From an uncultured Kineosporia sp. (GTDB taxonomy: Bacteria > Actinomycetota > Actinomycetes > Actinomycetales > Kineosporiaceae), in NCBI GenBank assembly GCA_937859855.1, contig CALMAR010000238.1:1-8978 (forward strand): a stretch of DNA of 8,978 nucleotides, read 5' to 3'. The notes beneath the pieces are model-generated. The model saw nothing but the letters and a program-made list of their open reading frames with translations, did not search any database and had not been told where the DNA came from. Shown here one piece after another: positions 1 to 7,539 of this stretch. The position numbers were made by a program, and so were the translations under genes. Numbering within the stretch: position 1 is the first letter of the stretch; each line of letters begins with the position of its first letter.

Positions 1-2
1 GC

Positions 3-518
3 TCCCATGTGCACTGGGACCGGCGGATCGACGCGAAACTGGCGGCCGCGTTGAGGGGGATCCAAGCCATCATGGGGGTCGAGGGCGGCGACGGGTTCGC
101 CACTGCGGCCGGGCGGGGGGCGCAGGCCCACGACGAGATCGAGCGGGACGCCGATGGGATGATCCGGCGCCGCACTGGCCGGGCGGGGGGAACTGAGGGC
201 GGGATGACCAACGGCGCCGTGCTCCGGGTGCGGGCGGCGATGAAGCCGATCTCCACCGTGCCGCGGGCTCTGGACACGATCGACGTGGCCAGCGGCGAGT
301 CCGCGGTGGCGATCAATCAGCGGTCTGACGTCTGTGCCGTGCCGGCGGCCGGCGTGGTTGCGGAGGCGATGGTCGCGCTGGTACTGGCCGAGGCCATGCT
401 GGAGAAGTTCGGCGGCGACAGCGTTTCCGAGACGGCCCGGAACGTTCGCGGCTACCTGGAATCGATTCCCGTATTGATGCGCTCGAACAGTGCTTTCCCG
501 CAAGAGGATTCGTCGTGA
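3..518 (+). CDS. aroC: Chorismate synthase, C-terminal part (5' end outside window)
   Basis: This is the 3' part of chorismate synthase (171 residues visible; family about 390-400). The enzyme makes chorismate from 5-enolpyruvylshikimate-3-phosphate using reduced FMN, in the cytoplasm, as the last common step to aromatic amino acids. The open frame runs in from the left edge with [17 protein letters not shown]. It carries the conserved GGMTNG segment (flavin/substrate region), then [10 protein letters not shown], then [12 protein letters not shown], which matches the third family signature, and a tail of the EKFGGDS type. The GTG at 9 is internal, not a start. The N-terminal half with the catalytic histidine is outside the window, so activity cannot be fully judged. 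The TGA stop overlaps the aroK GTG in GTGA, which indicates translational coupling. The identification is secure from motifs and context. Confidence 0.96.
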   Translation, partial: SHVHWDRRIDAKLAAALRGIQAIMGVEGGDGFATAAGRGAQAHDEIERDADGMIRRRTGRAGGTEGGMTNGAVLRVRAAMKPISTVPRALDTIDVASGESAVAINQRSDVCAVPAAGVVAEAMVALVLAEAMLEKFGGDSVSETARNVRGYLESIPVLMRSNSAFPQEDSS

Positions 519-1048
519 GCGGTCCAGTCGCAGTGCTGATCGGGCCGCCTGGTTCGGGCAAGAGCACCGTCGCCCGCGCAGTCGGGGCGCGGCTCCGGAT
601 CAGCGTCCGGGACACCGATTCCGACGTCGAGAAGGCGTGCGGCAGAAGAATTTCCGACATCTTCGTGGAGGACGGCGAGAGCGCCTTCCGTGAACTCGAG
701 CACCAGGCGGTGCTGCAGGCATTGGCCGAGCACGACGGGGTGTTGTCAGTCGGCGGCGGCGCGGTTCTCGATCCGCGCACCGAGGCGGCGCTGGCCGGCC
801 ACCTGGTGATCTTCCTCGATGTCCGGATCGCGGACGCTGCCCGGCGGATCGGTTTCAACCGGGATCGGCCGCTGCTGCTGGGCAACCCCCGGGCGCAGTG
901 GACCATGCTGATGGATGTCCGCCGTCCGATCTATGAGCGGCTGGCCGGCGCCCGGGTCGACACCGCTGGACGGGACGTCGACGAGGTGACCGCGGCCGTC
1001 CTGGCCGTGATCGCCGGGCAGTCGTCCGAGCAGCCGGTGACGCCGTGA
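515..1048 (+). CDS. aroK: Shikimate kinase
   Basis: Shikimate kinase phosphorylates shikimate with ATP to shikimate-3-phosphate (fifth step of the pathway, cytoplasmic). The 177-residue product is the usual family length. Visible motifs in order: P-loop GPPGSGKST at 10-18; DTDSD at 33-37, whose aspartates bind Mg and shikimate; FRELE at 58-62, with the shikimate-binding Arg59; the GGG substrate motif at 80-82; NRDRPLL at 115-121, with the LID arginine Arg118; and RRPIY at 136-140, with the shikimate-binding Arg136. The start is GTG at 515, inside the aroC stop (GTGA), with AGAGG at 503-507 spaced 8 nt upstream. The stop in turn overlaps the aroB GTG. No key residue is missing. Family assignment is certain; expression as part of an aroC-aroK-aroB operon is inferred from the overlaps. 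Confidence 0.97.
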   Translation: MSGPVAVLIGPPGSGKSTVARAVGARLRISVRDTDSDVEKACGRRISDIFVEDGESAFRELEHQAVLQALAEHDGVLSVGGGAVLDPRTEAALAGHLVIFLDVRIADAARRIGFNRDRPLLLGNPRAQWTMLMDVRRPIYERLAGARVDTAGRDVDEVTAAVLAVIAGQSSEQPVTP

Positions 1049-2142
1049 GCCCCACTTCGGCGGCCACCACCATCCCGGTCGGCCAGGCCGATGAAACGGG
1101 CCACTATCAGGTGGTGATCGGCTCAGGGGTGCTGTCCCAGCTGCGCGAGGCGCTCGGGCCGGAGCCGGTCCGGGTGCTGGTAGTGCACCCCCGCGCACTG
1201 AAGCGGACCGCCGAGAGCGTGCGGGAAACCCTCACCGCCGCTGGTTTGAGGCCGCAGCTGGCCCAGGTGCCGGACGCCGAAGCGGCCAAGACGGTGCAGG
1301 TGCTGGCCATGCTCTGGTCCGTGCTCGGGCAGGCCGGCTTCACCCGCACCGATGCCATCGTGGGGCTCGGCGGGGGCGCGGTCACCGATCTGGCCGGATT
1401 CGCGGCGGCCACCTGGCTGCGCGGCGTCCCGCTGATCCAGGTTCCGACCACGCTGCTGGGCATGGTGGACGCCGCCGTGGGCGGCAAGACCGGCATCAAC
1501 ACGGCCGAAGGCAAGAACCTGGTCGGCGCGTTCTATCCGCCGCGGGCGGTGATCTGTGACCTGTCCGCGCTGCGGACGCTGCCGCAGGCCGATCTGGTGG
1601 CTGGGCTGGCCGAGGTGGTGAAGTGCGGCTTCATCGCGGACCCGGTGATTCTGGAGCTGATCGAGAGTGATCCCGGGGCGGCGGCCAGCTGGGACTCGCC
1701 CGTCCTGCGCGAACTGGTCGAGCGCAGCGTCGCGATCAAGGCTCGGGTGGTGACCGACGATCTGCGCGAGGCCGGGCTAAGAGAGATCCTCAACTACGGG
1801 CACACGTTCGGGCACGCGATCGAGCAGGTGGAGGGTTTCGGCTGGCGGCACGGCGAGGCGGTGTCGGCCGGGATGGTGTATGTGGCCGAGCTGGCCCGGC
1901 TGGCCGGGATCACCGATCCGGGCCTGGTGGCCCGGCACCGGTCGTTGCTGGCTGGGCTCGGGCTCCCAGTGTCATATCGGGGTGATCGCTGGCCGGCGCT
2001 GCTGGCGGCGATGGGCCGGGACAAGAAGAATCGCGGGGACCTGGCCCGGTTCGTGGTGCTGGCCGGACTGGCTGAGCCGGTACGGCTGGAGGGGCCCGCG
2101 CCAGCGTTGATGGAAGAGGCCTATCGCCTGATCAGCGCATGA
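1045..2142 (+). CDS. aroB: 3-dehydroquinate synthase
   Basis: This enzyme converts 3-deoxy-D-arabino-heptulosonate-7-phosphate to 3-dehydroquinate, using NAD and a divalent metal (second step of the shikimate pathway). The product has 365 residues, normal for the family. Seen in order: the NAD-binding GLGGGAVTDLAGF at 107-119; VPTTLLGMVDAAVGGKTGIN at 133-152; GKNLVGAFYPP at 156-166; GLAEVVK at 187-193, with metal ligand Glu190; NYGHTFGHAIE at 250-260, with metal ligand His253 and active-site His257; RHGEAVSAGM at 268-277, with metal ligand His269; and DKKNRG at 326-331. The 16-residue spacing between His253 and His269 equals that of the two metal histidines in the Aspergillus enzyme as I recall it. 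The start is GTG at 1045, overlapping the aroK stop as GTGA; the Shine-Dalgarno is weak (GGTGA at 1036), so coupling probably drives initiation. The gene ends 17 nt from the convergent VOC gene, with no obvious terminator between them. Confidence 0.97.
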   Translation: MSPTSAATTIPVGQADETGHYQVVIGSGVLSQLREALGPEPVRVLVVHPRALKRTAESVRETLTAAGLRPQLAQVPDAEAAKTVQVLAMLWSVLGQAGFTRTDAIVGLGGGAVTDLAGFAAATWLRGVPLIQVPTTLLGMVDAAVGGKTGINTAEGKNLVGAFYPPRAVICDLSALRTLPQADLVAGLAEVVKCGFIADPVILELIESDPGAAASWDSPVLRELVERSVAIKARVVTDDLREAGLREILNYGHTFGHAIEQVEGFGWRHGEAVSAGMVYVAELARLAGITDPGLVARHRSLLAGLGLPVSYRGDRWPALLAAMGRDKKNRGDLARFVVLAGLAEPVRLEGPAPALMEEAYRLISA

Positions 2143-2159
2143 GTCTGGCGGGACACGGC

Positions 2160-2597
2160 TCAGACCACGCAGAACTCGTTGCCCTCTGGATCCTGCAACA
2201 CGTAGTGGTCCAAAACGCCTGCTGGGCAGTCTTTGTGGGCAATGCTGGCGCCGGCCGCCAGCAGGCGCTGGGTCACCTCGCCGATCCGGGCCTCGCGCAG
2301 TTCCTGTGGCTGATGCCGTCCACCGGCCGCCTGGATGTCGATGTGCAACCGGTTCTTGGCCGTCTTGCCTTCCGGCACCTTCAGGAACGAGATCCGGGGC
2401 CGGACGCCGTCCGGGTCCTCGATGTAGGCACCGTCGTCCCACTCGTCCTCCGGTATCCCGAAGTGGCCGGCCCATTCCTCCCAGCTGCTCCAGCCGGCCG
2501 GCGGGCGGGCGTCGACGTAGTCCAGCGCCAGTTTCCAGAAGTCCGCTTGGCTACGGGCATCGGCGCAGTCGAAGGTCATGGTCCATACGGCGCCCAT
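2160..2597 (-). CDS. VOC superfamily (glyoxalase-like) protein, function unknown
   Basis: The 145-residue product is a single vicinal-oxygen-chelate domain of the small actinobacterial glyoxalase-like type. It opens with TMTFDCADARSQADFWKLAL, the first beta strand and helix (residues 6-25). A W-rich middle follows (WSSWEEW, 36-42), then NRLHIDIQA (82-90) and the terminal strand LQDPEGNEFCVV (134-145). His85 and Glu141 are candidate metal ligands. The substrate cannot be told from sequence; members include glyoxalases, dioxygenases, antibiotic-binding proteins and carbinolamine dehydratase-like proteins. Start choice is firm: GGAGGAG (complement of 2603-2609) lies 5 nt before the ATG, the strongest Shine-Dalgarno of the first half of the window. 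It runs against the aro genes and sits between aroB and aroQ, so it is probably an independent transcription unit, perhaps governed by the palindrome at 2657-2690. Family assignment is good; role unknown. Confidence 0.88.
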   Translation of the reverse strand: MGAVWTMTFDCADARSQADFWKLALDYVDARPPAGWSSWEEWAGHFGIPEDEWDDGAYIEDPDGVRPRISFLKVPEGKTAKNRLHIDIQAAGGRHQPQELREARIGEVTQRLLAAGASIAHKDCPAGVLDHYVLQDPEGNEFCVV

Positions 2598-2616
2598 TCG
2601 AACTCCTCCAGGTCGT

Positions 2617-2626
2617 GCGCTGATCA
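2617..2626 (+). repeat. Extra copy of the palindrome half-site GCGCTGATCA
   Basis: GCGCTGATCA here repeats the first ten bases of the palindrome arm that begins at 2657, exactly 40 bp downstream and in the same orientation. It lies 20 bp upstream of the VOC start codon, next to its Shine-Dalgarno. It could be a secondary operator half-site for whatever binds the palindrome, or chance: both GCGC and TGATCA are self-complementary short words. Confidence 0.4.
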
Positions 2627-2656
2627 GGACGGAACTTGCCCTCGGCGCCCCATCCG

Positions 2657-2690
2657 GCGCTGATCATGAAGTTAATTTCATGATCAGCGC
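2657..2690. repeat. 34-bp near-perfect palindrome between divergent VOC gene and aroQ
   Basis: The left arm GCGCTGATCATGAA (2657-2670) is the exact reverse complement of the right arm at 2677-2690. The six central bases, GTTAAT, contain the self-complementary TTAA, so only one opposed pair (2671/2676) breaks full symmetry. It lies 59 bp before the VOC ATG and 26 bp before the aroQ ATG. No T-run follows on either strand and no gene ends here, so I favour a dimeric operator over a terminator. The core offers -10-like hexamers on both strands: TAATTT at 2673-2678 (plus) and TAACTT over 2674-2669 (minus). The repeat is seen directly; its role is inferred. Confidence 0.85.
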
Positions 2691-2716
2691 GTGAGCGGCC
2701 ACTAGGATTCTGGCGC

Positions 2717-3166
2717 ATGGCGCGTGTGCTGATCGTCAACGGCCCGAATCTGGGCCGGCTCGGAACCCGGCAGACCAGCATCTACGGCCAGGCGACCCAC
2801 GACGACCTGGCCAAGGCCTGCATCACTCTGGGAGACGAGCTCGGCCTCGACGTCGAGGTCCGGCAGAGCGACGCCGAGGCTGACATCGTGCACTGGCTGC
2901 ATGACGCCGCCGACGCCCAGATTCCCGTGCTGCTGAACGCCGCCGCCTTCACCCACTACTCGATCGCGGTCCGGGACGCCTGCTCGATCGCCACTGAGGC
3001 CGGATGCCTGCTGATCGAGGTACACCTGTCCAATCCAGGCGCCCGAGAGGACTTTCGCGCCGTCAGCGTGATCACGGCCGTCGCCACCGGCACCATCTCC
3101 GGATTCGGCGTCGATTCCTACCTGCTCGGCCTGCGAGCCATCGCCGCCAGGGTGACCCCGCAATAG
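2717..3166 (+). CDS. aroQ: 3-dehydroquinate dehydratase, type II
   Basis: Type II dehydroquinase makes 3-dehydroshikimate from 3-dehydroquinate (third step of the shikimate pathway) as a dodecamer, unrelated in fold to type I. The 149 residues match the usual 145-150. The signature NGPNLGRLG spans 8-16, and the mobile-loop residues Arg18 and catalytic Tyr23 lie in GTRQTSIYG. NAAAFTHYS at 74-82 supplies Asn74 and His80. EVHLSN at 101-106 supplies catalytic His103, and Arg114 completes the site. A 2-3 residue longer stretch before LIEVH (around 90-97) is the only departure from the mycobacterial form. The ATG at 2717 has a modest AGGA at 2704-2707. It starts a plus-strand unit with the aldo/keto reductase 9 nt downstream, separated from aroB by the divergent VOC gene, and so probably has its own promoter. 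Confidence 0.96.
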   Translation: MARVLIVNGPNLGRLGTRQTSIYGQATHDDLAKACITLGDELGLDVEVRQSDAEADIVHWLHDAADAQIPVLLNAAAFTHYSIAVRDACSIATEAGCLLIEVHLSNPGAREDFRAVSVITAVATGTISGFGVDSYLLGLRAIAARVTPQ

Positions 3167-3175
3167 GGTAGTTCG

Positions 3176-4144
3176 ATGCCGAACGACGACGAGATGGTCC
3201 AGCTGGGCGGAATGACCGTTCCCCGGCTCGGCCTGGGAACGATGTGGTTCGGCACCCGGGTGCCACCCGATCGGGCCCAGCAGATCCTCGACCACGCCAT
3301 CGACGCCGGGGCGACCTTCATCGACACCGCCAACAACTACGCGTTCTGGGATCAGCCCGGCCGGACCGGCGACGAGTCCGAAAACGTGATCGGCGACTGG
3401 CTGACCCGGCGCGGCAGCGCCGTCCGGGACCGGATCGTGCTGGCCACCAAGATCGGCGCCCGGCCCCGGCCCGGAGCCCCGGGCGAAAGGCTCGGCCTGA
3501 CGGCGGACGCCATAACGGAGCAGATGGAGGGCAGCCTGCGCCGGCTCCGGGTCGACCACGTGGACCTGCTCTACGCCCACCTCGACGACCGGGACACCGA
3601 TCTCGCCGAGACCGTGCAGGCGCTTCAGGACCTGGTGAAGCAGGGCAAGACCAAGGCGATCGCCGGCAGCAACCTGACCGCCGACCGGCTGAGACTGGCG
3701 CTGGACCTGGCCGGCGATGGGCCGGGTTACTGCGCGGTACAGAACCGGTTCAGCTTCCTGCCACCCCGGACCGGAACGGACTTCGGCGTCCAGGTTCTGC
3801 TCAGCCCCGGCGTACAGGAAGTAGCGGCGTCCGCCGGTGTGACCATGATCGCCTACAGCCTGTTGCTGGAAGGTGCCTACACCCGCCCGGAGAAGCCGCT
3901 GCCGCCCGCCTACGGTGAGCGGGCCGGGGTGGAGGACCGGCTGGCCGTGCTCGGCCAGGTGGCGTCGGCTGTGGGCCTGGACGCCGGGCAGACCGTGATG
4001 GCCTGGATGGTGAACCGCGAGCCGCAGGTGCTGCCGCTGGCCGGTGTCTCCCGGCCTGAACAGGTCGACGAGGCGCTGGAGGCCGTCCGCACGCCGATCC
4101 CGGCCCAGCTGCTCGCGCGGCTGGAGGCCGCCGCAGCCGGATAG
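3176..4144 (+). CDS. Aldo/keto reductase family protein
   Basis: This is a 322-residue TIM-barrel NAD(P)H-dependent oxidoreductase of the aldo/keto reductase superfamily. The catalytic tetrad is intact: Asp50 and Tyr55 in FIDTANNYAF, Lys92 in LATKIG, and His135 in YAHLDD. The opening LGLGTMWFGTRVP (18-30), the helix VQALQDLVKQGKTKAIAGSN (147-166) and the cofactor-side GVSRPEQVDEAL (290-301) follow the family order. The pattern resembles bacterial AKRs annotated as general aldehyde, ketone or sugar-derived carbonyl reductases; I cannot name a substrate. ATG at 3176 follows the aroQ stop by 9 nt, with AGGG at 3165-3168 spaced 7 nt, so the two are very likely co-transcribed. Many actinobacteria carry a Pro-peptidase gene (pepQ) at about this place before efp, and no trace of one is seen here. 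Nothing shows a part in aromatic synthesis. Confidence 0.92.
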   Translation: MPNDDEMVQLGGMTVPRLGLGTMWFGTRVPPDRAQQILDHAIDAGATFIDTANNYAFWDQPGRTGDESENVIGDWLTRRGSAVRDRIVLATKIGARPRPGAPGERLGLTADAITEQMEGSLRRLRVDHVDLLYAHLDDRDTDLAETVQALQDLVKQGKTKAIAGSNLTADRLRLALDLAGDGPGYCAVQNRFSFLPPRTGTDFGVQVLLSPGVQEVAASAGVTMIAYSLLLEGAYTRPEKPLPPAYGERAGVEDRLAVLGQVASAVGLDAGQTVMAWMVNREPQVLPLAGVSRPEQVDEALEAVRTPIPAQLLARLEAAAAG

Positions 4145-4222
4145 TGCGCACTACACTGGCCGCAATCCCCAAATCTTGAGGGCGGGCGTCCGCCCGCACG
4201 CGAACGGACAGGCAGAACAGAC
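4145..4222 (+). promoter_or_regulatory. efp leader: possible -10 element and short GC hairpin
   Basis: This 78-nt gap holds a -10-like TACACT at 4152-4157 without a recognisable -35. It also holds a compact hairpin, GCGGGC at 4182-4187 against GCCCGC at 4192-4197, with a GTCC loop. No T-tract follows, and the efp GTG is 25 nt beyond, so the hairpin reads better as a 5' untranslated-region element than as a terminator for the reductase. efp may have its own promoter here, but the evidence is thin. Confidence 0.3.
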
Positions 4223-4786
4223 GTGGCATCAACCAATGACCTGAAGAACGGAATCGTGCTCAACCTGGACGGCCAGCTCTGGTCAGTGGTCGAGTTCCAG
4301 CACGTCAAGCCGGGCAAGGGACCGGCCTTCGTGCGCACCAAGCTGAAGCACGTCCTGTCCGGCAAGGTGGTCGACAAGACCTTCAATGCGGGCACCAAGG
4401 TGGACACCGCGACCGTGGACCGCCGGGACATGCAGTACCTGTACAAGGACGGCAGTGACTTCGTGTTCATGGACACCAGCACCTACGACCAGCTGCCGGT
4501 GGCCGACACCACCGTGGGTGATGCGGCCAACTTCCTGCTGGAGAACCAGGTCGTGACCGTGGCCACGCACGAAGGGTCACCGCTCTACATCGACCTGCCC
4601 GCCTCGGTGGTGCTGGAGATCACCTACACGGAGCCCGGACTGCAGGGTGATCGCTCCACCGGTGGCACCAAGCCCGCCACCCTGGAGACCGGCTACGACA
4701 TCCAGGTGCCCCTGTTCGTGGAGAAGGGCACCCGGGTCAAGGTGGACACCCGCAGCGGCGACTATCTGGGCCGCGTGAACGATTGA
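4223..4786 (+). CDS. efp: Translation elongation factor P
   Basis: EF-P binds stalled ribosomes between the P and E sites and relieves arrest at consecutive prolines. The product has 187 residues, the standard length, with a KOW-like N-terminal domain and two OB-type domains. It begins [19 protein letters not shown], the characteristic actinobacterial opening. The tip of the domain-I loop is KPGKGPAF (29-36), with Lys32 at the tRNA-facing position. The C-terminal domain holds the family signature region near [20 protein letters not shown]. The proline after the loop lysine (PGKGP) fits the EF-P subgroup reported to work with an unmodified lysine, and no EpmA/EpmB-type modifier gene is nearby; that inference rests on family knowledge. 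The start is GTG at 4223, fixed by homology; the Shine-Dalgarno is poor (AGG at 4210-4212). Its TGA lies in TTGA, shared with the nusB start. Confidence 0.97.
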   Translation: MASTNDLKNGIVLNLDGQLWSVVEFQHVKPGKGPAFVRTKLKHVLSGKVVDKTFNAGTKVDTATVDRRDMQYLYKDGSDFVFMDTSTYDQLPVADTTVGDAANFLLENQVVTVATHEGSPLYIDLPASVVLEITYTEPGLQGDRSTGGTKPATLETGYDIQVPLFVEKGTRVKVDTRSGDYLGRVND

Positions 4787-5247
4787 GCGATGAGCAGGCC
4801 GGACTGACAGCTGCCCGGGCCGGGCACTCCGAGCCGGCCGGGGCGCTCACCGGGGCCCGCACCAAGGCCCGCAAACAGGCCCTGGACATCCTCTTCGAGG
4901 CCGATCAACGCCGGGTCGACCTGGTCACCCTGCTCCGCCAGCGGATCACCGACCCTGATCTGATCGTGCGCGAGTACGCGAGCCAGATCGTCCAAGGAGT
5001 GGCCCAACACGGCATCCGGATCGACGAGCTGCTGAGCACGTACGCGCACGGCTGGACGCTGGACCGGATGCCCGCAGTCGACCGGGCCCTGCTGCGGATG
5101 GCCGCCTGGGAACTGCTCTACAACGACGATGTGCCCGGCGCGGTCGCTATCGATGAGGCCGTGCTCCTGGCCCGGACCCTGTCGACCGACGATTCGCCGG
5201 GCTTCGTCAATGGCCTGCTTGCGCGCCTGCTCGAGCTCCAGCCCTAG
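4783..5247 (+). CDS. nusB: Transcription antitermination factor NusB
   Basis: NusB pairs with ribosomal protein S10 on boxA RNA to support antitermination and processing of rRNA transcripts. The all-helical 154-residue product shows [17 protein letters not shown] (25-41), the usual NusB start. It then shows [21 protein letters not shown] and [20 protein letters not shown], the conserved C-terminal helices. About 24 residues rich in A, G and E precede the conserved start. No ATG or GTG occurs in that extension, so the best initiator is the TTG at 4783, which overlaps the efp stop as TTGA and lacks a clear Shine-Dalgarno. Initiation is therefore probably by coupling to efp translation. The ATG at 4790 is out of frame. 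The TAG stop sits inside CTAG at 5244-5247, which also holds the stop of bldD on the other strand. Confidence 0.93.
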   Translation: MSDEQAGLTAARAGHSEPAGALTGARTKARKQALDILFEADQRRVDLVTLLRQRITDPDLIVREYASQIVQGVAQHGIRIDELLSTYAHGWTLDRMPAVDRALLRMAAWELLYNDDVPGAVAIDEAVLLARTLSTDDSPGFVNGLLARLLELQP

Positions 5248-5741
5248 TCCTCAGCGGCGACGGCCCGGCGGGCGTCCGCGTTCAGCACCCCCCAGTTGAT
5301 CAGCTGTTCGGCCAGCACGGCCGGGGGAACGTCGTAGATCACGGCCAGGGTGCGCAGGTCATCGGTGCGGATGGACAACACCTTGCCGTTGTAGTCCCCG
5401 CGCTGGCCCTGAATGGTGGCGGCGTAGCGAGCCAGTGGGCCGGCCTTCTCGGCGGGCACCGACTGCAGCCGCTCCAGGTCCAGAACCAGCTTCGGCGGAG
5501 GCTCGCTACTACCCGTGGGCGCGGCGTCCGGCAGCAGCGCCTGAACCGGGACGCCATAGAAGTCGGCCAGTTCGGCCAGACGTTGCACGGTAACCGCACG
5601 GTCGCCGCGCTCATACGAGCCGACGACCACCGCCTTCCAGCGACCTTCGGACTTCTCCTCGACCCCATGGAGGGAGAGCCCCTGCTGGGTGCGAATCCCG
5701 CGCAGCCGGGCGCCCAGCGCCCTGGCGTAATCAGATGCCAT
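5244..5741 (-). CDS. bldD: Developmental transcriptional regulator BldD (c-di-GMP binding)
   Basis: BldD is an actinobacterial repressor that dimerises around a c-di-GMP tetramer and, in Streptomyces, holds off sporulation genes. From the ATG at 5741 it has 165 residues (Streptomyces about 167). An N-terminal Xre-type helix-turn-helix runs roughly 5-75 (RTQQGLSLHGVEEKS; KAVVVGSYERGDRAVTVQRL). A Pro-rich linker covers about 72-84 and the C-terminal domain about 85-165. The ligand motif RxD-X8-RxxD is intact as RGDYNGKVLSIRTDD, giving Arg114, Asp116, Arg125 and Asp128, the numbering I recall for Streptomyces BldD. That agreement supports the 5741 start over the upstream TTG at 5777, which would add 12 residues (MTNPVTLRDHQA). 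It converges on nusB and diverges from pyrR. A BldD-box match lies just upstream of its ATG, implying autoregulation. Confidence 0.96.
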   Translation of the reverse strand: MASDYARALGARLRGIRTQQGLSLHGVEEKSEGRWKAVVVGSYERGDRAVTVQRLAELADFYGVPVQALLPDAAPTGSSEPPPKLVLDLERLQSVPAEKAGPLARYAATIQGQRGDYNGKVLSIRTDDLRTLAVIYDVPPAVLAEQLINWGVLNADARRAVAAED

Positions 5742-5747
5742 GGCCTG

Positions 5748-5777
5748 ATGGTCACGGAGAGTTACAGGGTTCGTCAA
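5748..5777 (-). promoter_or_regulatory. Putative bldD promoter, possibly for a leaderless mRNA
   Basis: Read on the minus strand, TTGACG (5777-5772) is a good -35 match. GACCAT (5753-5748) is a fair -10, with an 18-nt spacer. A start about 7 nt further on falls at 5741, the A of the BldD ATG, and no proper Shine-Dalgarno precedes that ATG. The mRNA may therefore be leaderless, which is common in actinobacteria. The -35 is convincing; the -10 is weak. Confidence 0.45.
5751..5765. promoter_or_regulatory. BldD box upstream of bldD (autoregulatory operator)
   Basis: GTCACGGAGAGTTAC matches the BldD consensus as I recall it, NTNACNC(A/T)GNGTNAN, at every fixed position but one (position 7 is G instead of C). 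It lies 10 bp before the bldD ATG at 5741 and covers the putative -10 and spacer. Binding there would block bldD transcription, in keeping with the autoregulation known in Streptomyces. Confidence 0.7.
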
Positions 5778-5807
5778 GCCAGATCGCCAAATCCGCCGGC
5801 AGAAGTC

Positions 5808-7535
<1,728 letters not shown>

Positions 7536-7539
<4 letters not shown>

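Noticed and set aside
2139..2663. 174-codon plus-strand reading frame whose ATG overlaps the aroB stop as ATGA, opposite the VOC gene
   Set aside because: It looks like a coupled gene, but its protein has no family pattern, while the minus strand here encodes a clear VOC domain with a strong ribosome-binding site. It is the antisense shadow of that gene.
2657..2690. The aroQ-upstream palindrome as a terminator
   Set aside because: No T-tract on either side, and no gene ends near it: both neighbours start here and diverge.
2702..3580. 292-codon minus-strand frame across aroQ and the AKR start
   Set aside because: No recognisable domain; it spans two genes with intact catalytic motifs on the other strand.
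4182..4197. GC hairpin before efp as a rho-independent terminator
   Set aside because: Only six base pairs, no following T-run, and close to the efp start.
5742..5777. 12-residue N-terminal extension of BldD from TTG 5777
   Set aside because: The TTG forms part of a -35-like box, the extension covers the BldD box, and only the 5741 start reproduces the Streptomyces residue numbering of the c-di-GMP motif.
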